A stretch of DNA of 6,756 nucleotides from JALHRI01 sp044351685 (lineage in GTDB: Bacteria > Pseudomonadota > Alphaproteobacteria > Rickettsiales > UBA3002), in contig JBILFK010000085.1 of assembly GCA_044351685.1 (NCBI GenBank), positions 1-6,756 of the forward strand, written 5' to 3'. The notes beneath the pieces are model-generated. The model saw only the letters and a program-made list of their open reading frames with translations. It was not told the DNA's origin and did not search any database. The stretch's first letter is position 1, and every line of letters begins with the position of its first letter. Below, piece by piece: positions 1-5,272 of the stretch. Both the position numbers and the translations under genes were made by a program.

Positions 1-18
1 ATTCGCAATTATCAGCGG

Positions 19-36
19 TTGGCACGATCCGTGCAT
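19..36 (+). promoter_or_regulatory. Candidate sigma-54 (RpoN) -24/-12 promoter
   Basis: The sequence TTGGCACGATCCGTGCAT matches the sigma-54 consensus TGGCAC-N5-TTGCW at every fixed position except one (GTGCA instead of TTGCA). The invariant GG (21-22) and GC (33-34) are separated by exactly 10 bases, as the family requires. Transcription would start near base 46, giving a leader of about 70 nt for the first secreted-protein gene. Upstream activator sites, if any, lie outside the window. I see no good sigma-70 pair in the same stretch. Part of the match is also a small inverted repeat (GCACG-ATC-CGTGC, 22-34), so an operator is the alternative reading. Confidence 0.55.
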
Positions 37-48
37 AGCTTAATGCAA

Positions 49-60
49 GGGAAACATCCC
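49..60 (+). other. Small 5'-leader stem-loop
   Basis: GGGA-AACA-TCCC forms a perfect 4-bp stem with a 4-nt loop. It begins about three bases after the start site predicted from the sigma-54 promoter. A hairpin at the extreme 5' end can protect an mRNA from decay, which would suit an abundant transcript. It is short enough to be chance. Confidence 0.25.
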
Positions 61-115
61 ACGCCCACAGAGGCAAAACACACACGACGTAACCAACAAA
101 CTTTAGGAGATGACT

Positions 116-628
116 ATGAAAATGAATCTGAAAACTCTGGCTCTGGGTGTAGCAGTTGTAGGTGTTGCTTCGGCAGCCTTCGCAGCAACGGTAAACATGA
201 GCGCTTCGGTACGCTTCCGCGCCCCACTGGTACTTACCAAAGTACAAGATATCGATTTCGGTTTCGTATCGGCCAACCTGGCAGATACCTATACCATTTC
301 AACTGCAGGCGTGGTTAGCGCTGCTGGCCAGGGCGAAGTGCTCGGCGGTACCCCACGTGCAGGTAACGTAAGCATTAAAGGCTCGAACAGCCAAGCAATC
401 AACATTTCGGTAGGTAACTACACCACCCATAACGGTGTGCGCCTGCAAAACGCAAGCTGCGCATATAACGGTGGCAGCGCGGTTTCGGGTTGTACGATTA
501 ACGCTGCAGCAGCACCTGCCTCTGCTGGCAAAACCTTGCTGGTTGGCGTGCAAGCTGTAGTCGATGGCTCGCAGAACGAAGGTGTGGTTGCCACACCAAG
601 CTTCGATATCACGGTGGTTTATAACTAA
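116..628 (+). CDS. Secreted DUF4402-family protein, paralogue 1 (likely the abundant subunit)
   Basis: A 170-residue exported protein of unknown function. Residues 1-23 form a Sec signal peptide (Lys-rich start, hydrophobic core, AFA|A cleavage after residue 23), leaving 147 mature residues. The mature part has the DIDFG-VSA motif near its N-terminus, which I associate with the DUF4402 family, then alternating beta-strand-like segments, a CX10C pair (C115, C126) suited to a periplasmic disulphide, and a C-terminal strand ending VVYN. I chose ATG 116 because AGGAG (105-109) lies 6 nt before it; an in-frame ATG at 110 abuts that site and is too close. Codon choice is strongly biased: 12 of 13 Asn codons are AAC and all five Phe codons are TTC, unlike the two following paralogues. 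A pilus or surface-layer role is inference from size, export and the penultimate tyrosine. Confidence 0.85.
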   Translation: MKMNLKTLALGVAVVGVASAAFAATVNMSASVRFRAPLVLTKVQDIDFGFVSANLADTYTISTAGVVSAAGQGEVLGGTPRAGNVSIKGSNSQAINISVGNYTTHNGVRLQNASCAYNGGSAVSGCTINAAAAPASAGKTLLVGVQAVVDGSQNEGVVATPSFDITVVYN

Positions 629-645
629 GCCACGTGTCATCTCTG

Positions 646-673
646 GCGCTGCGTGTTTAGTCGCACGCAGCGC
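646..673 (+). promoter_or_regulatory. Intercistronic stem-loop between paralogues 1 and 2
   Basis: GCGCTGCGTG (646-655) and CACGCAGCGC (664-673) are perfect reverse complements, giving a GC-rich 10-bp stem with an 8-nt loop. What follows is CTTAAAATTTC rather than a run of T, so it is not a textbook intrinsic terminator. It sits 17 bp after the stop of the first gene and ends 34 bp before the next start. Such a structure could partly terminate transcription, or block 3' decay of the upstream message, leaving paralogue 1 in excess over paralogues 2 and 3. Confidence 0.65.
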
Positions 674-707
674 ACCTTAAAATTTCACAGTCATTGGGGA
701 GTTGCGT

Positions 708-1220
708 GTGCAGTATCAGCATCGCATACTGTGTGTTTTAGCAGGCATTCTTATTGCTGCTTCGGCTGGTGCCGCGACCCAGAACATCACCTCAAAGCTT
801 TCCTTCCGCGCACCACTGGTTTTACAAAAACTGCGCGACATTAACTTTGGCGATGTTAGTGCAGGCATTGCCGCAACCTACCGCATTACGCCGAACGGCA
901 CCTTAAGCGTTGCCTCTGGGTCGGGCGTATTGCTGGGCGGAACCGCGCAGGGTGGGCATGTTACCATTAAGGGGTCGCAAACGCAGCGTATCAATATCAG
1001 CGTCGGCAACTATGTTGCGAACAAGGGCGTTACCCCCAGAAATGCTTCGTGCCGCTACAATAATGGCAGCGTTGTTACGCCCTGTAGGATTACCAATGCA
1101 ACCGCACCTACCAGCGGTGGGCGCAACTTGTTGCTGGGGCTGGATGTTGCCGCTGACGGCACCCAAACCCATGATATGATAGCTACTCCGAGCTTTGATA
1201 TTATGGTTATCTATAATTAG
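708..1220 (+). CDS. Secreted DUF4402-family protein, paralogue 2
   Basis: A 170-residue exported protein, clearly homologous along its whole length to the genes on either side. The signal peptide spans residues 1-22 (AGA|A cleavage), leaving 148 mature residues. Shared marks are FRAPLVL, DINFG-VSAG, the ISVGNY segment, ASC-X10-C and the ending ATPSFDIMVIYN. I prefer the GTG start at 708: GGGGAG (696-701) is 6 nt upstream, the same geometry as in paralogue 1. An in-frame TTG at 702 directly abuts the Shine-Dalgarno site and would give 172 residues. It is more basic than paralogue 1 and has mixed codon use (for example one TTC to two TTT), suggesting lower expression. It lies 79 bp downstream of paralogue 1, across a stem-loop. 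Function unknown; a minor subunit is a guess. Confidence 0.8.
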   Translation: MQYQHRILCVLAGILIAASAGAATQNITSKLSFRAPLVLQKLRDINFGDVSAGIAATYRITPNGTLSVASGSGVLLGGTAQGGHVTIKGSQTQRINISVGNYVANKGVTPRNASCRYNNGSVVTPCRITNATAPTSGGRNLLLGLDVAADGTQTHDMIATPSFDIMVIYN

Positions 1221-1290
1221 ATAAAATCCCTTGCAAAACTAATCGTTATTTAAGATTTTTCAGGCATTCTCGGATTTGGAGAGTGCGTAA

Positions 1291-1791
1291 ATGAACCTTT
1301 CTTTTTTATGGCTGACGGTTGCTGCTTTGGTGTGTAGTACAGCAGGTGCTGCCACAGTGAACATGTCGGCGAATATTAAATTCCGCGCGCCTCTGTCGCT
1401 CACGAAAACTAACGATATTGATTTTGGTGTGGTATCGGCCGGGGTTGCCGACACCTATACGATTACCCCCGATGGCACCGTGAGCAGCAAAGGCAAAGGC
1501 CAGACACTGGGCGGTGGCGCAAAAGCTGGAAGCATCACGATTGCCGGCTCAGAATCACAAGCCATTAGCATCAGCACCGGCAATTATGGCGGCAGTAATG
1601 GCGTAAAATTGCAGGAAGCCAGTTGCAGCTATAATGGCAGCGGCGTGGTATCGCCGTGCAGCATGGCTGGGGCAAAACCAGCGGGTAAGCAATCTGTGTT
1701 AAAGCTGGGTGCCATCATTACTGTGGATGGTACGCAAGCCGAGGGCGTGGTTGCCTCGCCCAGCTTTGATATTGTAGTCGCTTACCAATAG
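1291..1791 (+). CDS. Secreted DUF4402-family protein, paralogue 3
   Basis: A 166-residue exported protein. The signal peptide covers residues 1-20 (AGA|A cleavage), leaving 146 mature residues. By eye the first 60 mature residues are about two thirds identical to paralogue 1 (ATVNMSA, FRAPL, DIDFG-VSA and ADTYTI shared), closer than paralogue 2 is. The CX10C pair and the C-terminal strand are kept, ending VVAYQ rather than YN. The start ATG at 1291 has GGAGAG (1278-1283) upstream. The 70-bp gap after paralogue 2 is AT-rich, with no convincing promoter or terminator, so co-transcription is likely. Codon use is mixed (three of four Phe codons are TTT). Cys15 in the signal peptide does not fit a lipobox. 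Function unknown; this may be a second subunit or an adaptor of the same structure. Confidence 0.8.
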   Translation: MNLSFLWLTVAALVCSTAGAATVNMSANIKFRAPLSLTKTNDIDFGVVSAGVADTYTITPDGTVSSKGKGQTLGGGAKAGSITIAGSESQAISISTGNYGGSNGVKLQEASCSYNGSGVVSPCSMAGAKPAGKQSVLKLGAIITVDGTQAEGVVASPSFDIVVAYQ

Positions 1792-1819
1792 CGCCACCTC
1801 ATTCCCTCGTTCATTGAAC

Positions 1820-1848
1820 TTGCGAGCGCCCCCACGCTAGGCTATGGC
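1820..1848 (+). promoter_or_regulatory. Candidate promoter of tdh-kbl
   Basis: TTGCGA (1820-1825) and TATGGC (1843-1848) are 17 bp apart, giving a predicted start about 17 nt before the tdh ATG. Each box is only a moderate sigma-70 match. The call is strengthened by the same layout, ACTTGCNAG-N13-GGCTATGG, occurring upstream of hppD. The repeat TAGGCTA occurs at 1838-1844 and 1851-1857, flanking the -10 box. Confidence 0.4.
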
Positions 1849-1871
1849 GTTAGGCTAAGCATGAGGAATGT

Positions 1872-2900
1872 ATGAAAGCGCTGGTAAAATCACACGCAAA
1901 AGAAGGTATCTGGCTGGAAGATGTGCCGATGCCAGACTATGGCATTAACGATGTGCGCATCAAGGTGCTGAAAACCGGTATTTGCGGCACCGATGTGCAT
2001 ATTTACAACTGGGATGATTGGGCCAAAAAAACTATCAACGTGCCCACCGTAGCGGGGCACGAATTTGTGGGGCGCGTCGAGGCGATTGGCAGCAATGTGC
2101 AAAATATTGCCGTGGGCGATATTGTTTCAGCTGAAGGGCATATTGTGTGCGGCCATTGCCGTAACTGCATGGCAGGCAGGCGGCATTTATGCGCGCACAC
2201 GCTGGGGGTGGGCGTGAACCGCGACGGTGCGTTCGCCGAATATGTTTCGGTGCCTGCCGTGAATGTGTGGAAATGCAGCGACGAAATTCCGATGGAATAT
2301 TACGCTATTTTTGATCCGCTGGGCAATGCGGCGCACACCGCACTTAGCTATGATTTAGTGGGCGAAGATGTGCTCATTACCGGCGCAGGCCCTATTGGCG
2401 CGATGGCGGCAGGCATGGCCAAAAAGGCCGGTGCGCGGCACGTGGTGATTACCGATGTCAATGATTACCGCCTCGATTTAGCCAAGCGTATGGGCGCCGT
2501 TCCGGTGAATGTTGCCACGCAAAAAATAGAACCGGTGATGCAGCAATTAGGCATGACCGAAGGGTTTGATGTGGGCTTGGAAATGTCGGGCAACCCGCAG
2601 GCGCTTTCGCAGATGATTGCGAGCATGGCGCATGGCGGCAAAATTGCGATGCTGGGCATTCAGCCCGGGCAAACCGGCATCGATTGGGATGCGGTGGTAT
2701 TTAAAGGGCTCACCATTCGTGGTATTTACGGCCGCTTGATGTTTGAAACCTGGTACAAGCTGAGCATGATGATGGAATCGGGGCTGGATATTGCCCCCAT
2801 TATCACGCACCGCTTCCATTACAGCGAATTCCAGAAAGGCTTCGATGTGATGCGCTCGGGGAATTCGGGCAAAGTAATTCTCGATTGGAGTGATGTATGA
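1872..2900 (+). CDS. tdh: L-threonine 3-dehydrogenase
   Basis: A cytoplasmic zinc-dependent medium-chain dehydrogenase that oxidises L-threonine with NAD+ to 2-amino-3-ketobutyrate. The length (342 residues) and sequence follow E. coli Tdh (341 residues) almost end to end. The catalytic zinc site is visible as C38 in TGICGTDVHIYNWDDW, with H63-E64 in AGHE. The structural zinc is bound by C93, C96, C99 and C107. The Rossmann fold carries GAGPIG at 171-176, and D195 is placed to bind the NAD ribose. The C-terminal GLEMSGN, IYGR-MFETWYK and SGKVIL segments are typical of true Tdh rather than of sorbitol or alcohol dehydrogenases. GAGGAA (1863-1868) sits very close to the ATG. The stop overlaps the kbl start in ATGA, so the two are one operon. 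The gene order tdh-kbl is the reverse of E. coli kbl-tdh. Confidence 0.97.
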   Translation: MKALVKSHAKEGIWLEDVPMPDYGINDVRIKVLKTGICGTDVHIYNWDDWAKKTINVPTVAGHEFVGRVEAIGSNVQNIAVGDIVSAEGHIVCGHCRNCMAGRRHLCAHTLGVGVNRDGAFAEYVSVPAVNVWKCSDEIPMEYYAIFDPLGNAAHTALSYDLVGEDVLITGAGPIGAMAAGMAKKAGARHVVITDVNDYRLDLAKRMGAVPVNVATQKIEPVMQQLGMTEGFDVGLEMSGNPQALSQMIASMAHGGKIAMLGIQPGQTGIDWDAVVFKGLTIRGIYGRLMFETWYKLSMMMESGLDIAPIITHRFHYSEFQKGFDVMRSGNSGKVILDWSDV

Positions 2901-4117
2901 CCTTAGCCGCAAACACATCTGTACCCACGGTTTCTGCATTTGAACATAGCTTAAGCGCCGAGCTTGAAGCCTTGCGCACCGCGGGCACCCTGAAGCATTT
3001 TCGCCATATTACTGGCGCAATGGATACCAACGTGCATATGCAGGAAAAAGCCGGTGATATTCTGGTGCTTTCTTCGAATAATTATCTGGGGCTGGCCAAC
3101 CACCCGGAAGTAATAAAAGCCGGGCAAGATGCCCTAGCACAGTATGGCGCAGGCACCGCATCGGTACGTTTTATTTGCGGCACGTTCGATATTCACACTG
3201 AAATTGAAGCAGCGATTGCGCGCATGCACGGCACGCAGGCATCGCTTACCTATGTTTCGTGTTGGGCTGCGAATACAGGGCTAATGCCAAGTATTGCAGG
3301 TGCCGAAGATGTATTGATCTCCGATGCGCTCAACCATGCCTCGCTGATTGATGGTTGCCGCATGAGCAAGGCCAAACGCATGATCTATGCGCACAGCAAC
3401 ATGGCCGAACTGGAAGCCAAACTGCAAGAAGCCAAAGGTGCACGACGCATTTTCATTGTAACTGACGGCGTGTTCAGCATGGAAGGCAGTATTGCCAAAC
3501 TACCTGAAATTGTGGCACTTGCACGGGCTTACGGCGCAATCATTATTCTCGATGATTCACACGGCGTGGGTGTAATGGGCAAACATGGCCGTGGCACTGC
3601 CGAGCATTTTGGCCTCGAGCACGAAATTGATATTTACACCGGCACACTTGGCAAAGCGCTGGGCGGTGCAGCAGGCGGCTATGTTGCAGGTTCGCAGGCG
3701 CTGATAACTTACTTAAATCAGGTGTCGCGCCCGCAATTGTTTTCCAATGCTCTGCCTGCCACGATTGCGGCCAGCGCCATGCAGGCCATTCGGATTCTGG
3801 AACGTGAGCCCGAGCGCGTAGCGCGGCTGCAGGCCATTACGCATACCATGCGCGAAGGCTTGAAAAAGCGCGGGTTTAAACCCTACGAAGGGGAGTCGGC
3901 GATTATTCCGATTATTCTGGGCGATACCGCATTTGCGATTAAAATGAGCCAAGAATTATTGAATGCAGGCATTTTCATTACTGGCTTTGGTTACCCTGTG
4001 GTGCCGGAAGGTACCGCGCGGTTGCGCATGCAAATGTGCGCCAGCTTAACCGATGCGCAGATTGCGTTCGCGCTCGATACGTTCGAGAAAATCGGCAAAA
4101 AATTCCAGCTTATTTAG
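2897..4117 (+). CDS. kbl: Glycine C-acetyltransferase (2-amino-3-ketobutyrate CoA ligase)
   Basis: A PLP enzyme of the alpha-oxoamine synthase family that cleaves 2-amino-3-ketobutyrate with CoA to glycine and acetyl-CoA, removing the unstable product of Tdh. It has 406 residues, against 398 in E. coli, with a slightly longer N-terminus. Visible marks are NNYLGLANHP, ASVRFICGT, SDALNHASLIDG with H147 (cofactor stacking), DDSHGVG with D219 and H222, the Schiff-base lysine K253 in TGTLGKALGG, and the arginine-bearing GTARLRMQM near 375-377. The phosphate-binding segment reads SCW-ANTGL (121-129), where E. coli has SCFDANGGL. The adjoining tdh argues against ALA synthase or BioF. GGAG (2887-2890) inside the end of tdh gives 6-nt spacing to the ATG, and the ATGA overlap implies translational coupling. 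The 3' end overlaps the convergent membrane-protein gene by 8 bp. Confidence 0.95.
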   Translation: MTLAANTSVPTVSAFEHSLSAELEALRTAGTLKHFRHITGAMDTNVHMQEKAGDILVLSSNNYLGLANHPEVIKAGQDALAQYGAGTASVRFICGTFDIHTEIEAAIARMHGTQASLTYVSCWAANTGLMPSIAGAEDVLISDALNHASLIDGCRMSKAKRMIYAHSNMAELEAKLQEAKGARRIFIVTDGVFSMEGSIAKLPEIVALARAYGAIIILDDSHGVGVMGKHGRGTAEHFGLEHEIDIYTGTLGKALGGAAGGYVAGSQALITYLNQVSRPQLFSNALPATIAASAMQAIRILEREPERVARLQAITHTMREGLKKRGFKPYEGESAIIPIILGDTAFAIKMSQELLNAGIFITGFGYPVVPEGTARLRMQMCASLTDAQIAFALDTFEKIGKKFQLI

Positions 4118-5096
4118 CTTGCGTTAGTTGCGTGGATTGCAGCGGTGCGTGCTGCGCATTTTGTAGTTGAATCTGGGCAGCGGGCTGTGGTGCCTGAGGC
4201 TGCGGCGCAGTCAAAGCTGCAGGCGTAGTGGCCACGTGTTTTTTATCGAAAATCGGCCCCATCACGCGCGAAATACTATACATACCGGCAGCCACCATTG
4301 CCGATGTCACTGCTTCACTGATAAAATAGTAAGGCACAGCAGAATGATCGGGGTCGCGCGTAGCTTTAGTGGCGCCTTCCTTGATCATGCCGGGATAGGT
4401 TTTTTCCATTTCCGCAATTTTGGTGAGGGCTTTTTCATCGCCAGTGATTTTGGCAACCGCTTTACCAATGCTGCGCGATGCCCAGCCAATTGGTTTATCG
4501 GCATAGCTACCTTTGCTGGCAATCTGGCTGAATTTTTCGGGGTTATTCGTTTCCATCGTTTTGATGGCTTCTTTTGACATGGCGCGCAGTTCGGGGTTGG
4601 TGGCTTTCGCCAGCATGCTGGTGCGAGTCCATAGCAAACCAACGGTCATGTAAAACGGTATGAGCGAGAGAATACGGCTGCTCATCACCGATGCCCAACC
4701 TTGCTTTGGCGCTTCTTCTACCTCGCGTTCCGATTGCTGAATCGCAGCGTCGGTATTGGCCTTATCGCCGTAAATTTCGCGGTTCCATTTTTTTACCAGA
4801 TGCACTTTCGCATCTTCCATCCATTTCACAGGGGCAAGCACCGCAAAACCACCAGAAAGGAAAAAGCTTTTGCTGGCTAGCAGCTTGGCAGTATCTTTAT
4901 CGACGCCGGGAATTTTACCCGCCCAATCGACAAATTTTTGCATCATTTTCTGGCCGCCATGCGTGCGCTCGACCCAGTACACGGCGCCCACGCTCATCAG
5001 CACGTTGATGGCGTAGTTAATGCCAGTATAGGTGAGGAAATCGAATTTCTTCTCGCCTTCGGTAACAAAATGATTGGGTTGTTTATCGCGCGTCAT
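4110..5096 (-). CDS. Uncharacterised multi-pass membrane protein with Pro/Gln/Ala-rich tail
   Basis: A 328-residue protein I do not recognise. Four hydrophobic segments, near residues 24-43, 77-93, 142-158 and 256-279, suggest an integral membrane protein. Between the third and fourth lies a long, charged, Lys-rich part (about 160-250). Residues from about 289 to the end are low-complexity, rich in Pro, Gln and Ala, and probably disordered. There is no signal peptide and no catalytic motif I can name. The start at 5096 is supported by GAGGAAGGG on the - strand (complement of 5103-5111) at good spacing. Its stop overlaps the end of kbl tail to tail. The 176-bp gap from phhA holds a promoter-like element and two dyads, so it is probably transcribed on its own. 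The function cannot be inferred from the amino-acid-catabolism neighbours. Confidence 0.8.
   Translation of the reverse strand: MTRDKQPNHFVTEGEKKFDFLTYTGINYAINVLMSVGAVYWVERTHGGQKMMQKFVDWAGKIPGVDKDTAKLLASKSFFLSGGFAVLAPVKWMEDAKVHLVKKWNREIYGDKANTDAAIQQSEREVEEAPKQGWASVMSSRILSLIPFYMTVGLLWTRTSMLAKATNPELRAMSKEAIKTMETNNPEKFSQIASKGSYADKPIGWASRSIGKAVAKITGDEKALTKIAEMEKTYPGMIKEGATKATRDPDHSAVPYYFISEAVTSAMVAAGMYSISRVMGPIFDKKHVATTPAALTAPQPQAPQPAAQIQLQNAQHAPLQSTQLTQAK
4139..4162 (+). terminator. Weak candidate terminator of tdh-kbl
   Basis: GCAGC (4139-4143) and GCTGC (4151-4155) can pair around a 7-nt loop, and GCATTTT follows. The 5-bp stem and short T run make it weak. It lies 21 bp after the kbl stop, inside the coding end of the convergent gene. 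It is the only candidate I see for ending the rightward transcript. Confidence 0.2.
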
Positions 5097-5142
5097 ACAC
5101 AGCCCTTCCTCGCCGCAACCTGTATGGTGCCGCGATGCTATG

Positions 5143-5156
5143 TCGTATCGATACGA
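5143..5156. promoter_or_regulatory. Perfect 14-bp palindrome upstream of the membrane-protein gene
   Basis: TCGTATCGATACGA equals its own reverse complement and lies 47 bp before the start codon of the - strand membrane protein. This is a plausible dimeric-regulator operator. Its inner 10 bp, GTATCGATAC, recur at 5439-5448 inside the phhA coding region, where they encode ordinary codons. Confidence 0.4.
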
Positions 5157-5175
5157 ATGCGCAGATAGTCTTTTT

Positions 5176-5205
5176 CACTCTGATTAGTGTAGCAAAACCA
5201 GAGTG
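5176..5205 (-). promoter_or_regulatory. Dyad around an extended -10-like element, possible promoter of the membrane-protein gene
   Basis: CACTCTG (5176-5182) and CAGAGTG (5199-5205) are perfect inverted 7-mers, 23 bp apart start to start. On the - strand, between them, is TGCTACACT (complement of 5186-5194), an extended -10 candidate with no good -35. Half-sites about two helical turns apart around a -10 suggest a repressor operator. Read as RNA, the dyad is a 7-bp stem with a 16-nt loop followed, on the + strand only, by TTTTAT, so a weak + strand terminator is the alternative. Confidence 0.3.
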
Positions 5206-5272
5206 TTTTATGTGTGAAGATTGTGCGACAAATGCACCAAGCGAGCAACCCAAGATGCTGTTTTATATGAGA

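Noticed and set aside
19..318. Open frame of 99 codons on the + strand overlapping the first secreted-protein gene
   Set aside because: It is a shifted-frame shadow of the first paralogue, rich in Arg and Ser, and would start inside the sigma-54 element.
1231..1256. Possible promoter (TTGCAA ... TAAGAT) between paralogues 2 and 3
   Set aside because: The spacing is only 14 bp, too short for a sigma-70 promoter, and no other pair fits better.
1223..1259. Possible terminator AAAATC ... GATTTT after paralogue 2
   Set aside because: It has a 6-bp AT-rich stem with a 25-nt loop, too weak to terminate.
1806..1826. Possible stem CTCG ... CGAG after paralogue 3
   Set aside because: It needs a 4-nt bulge on one side and has no T run, so it is not a credible terminator.
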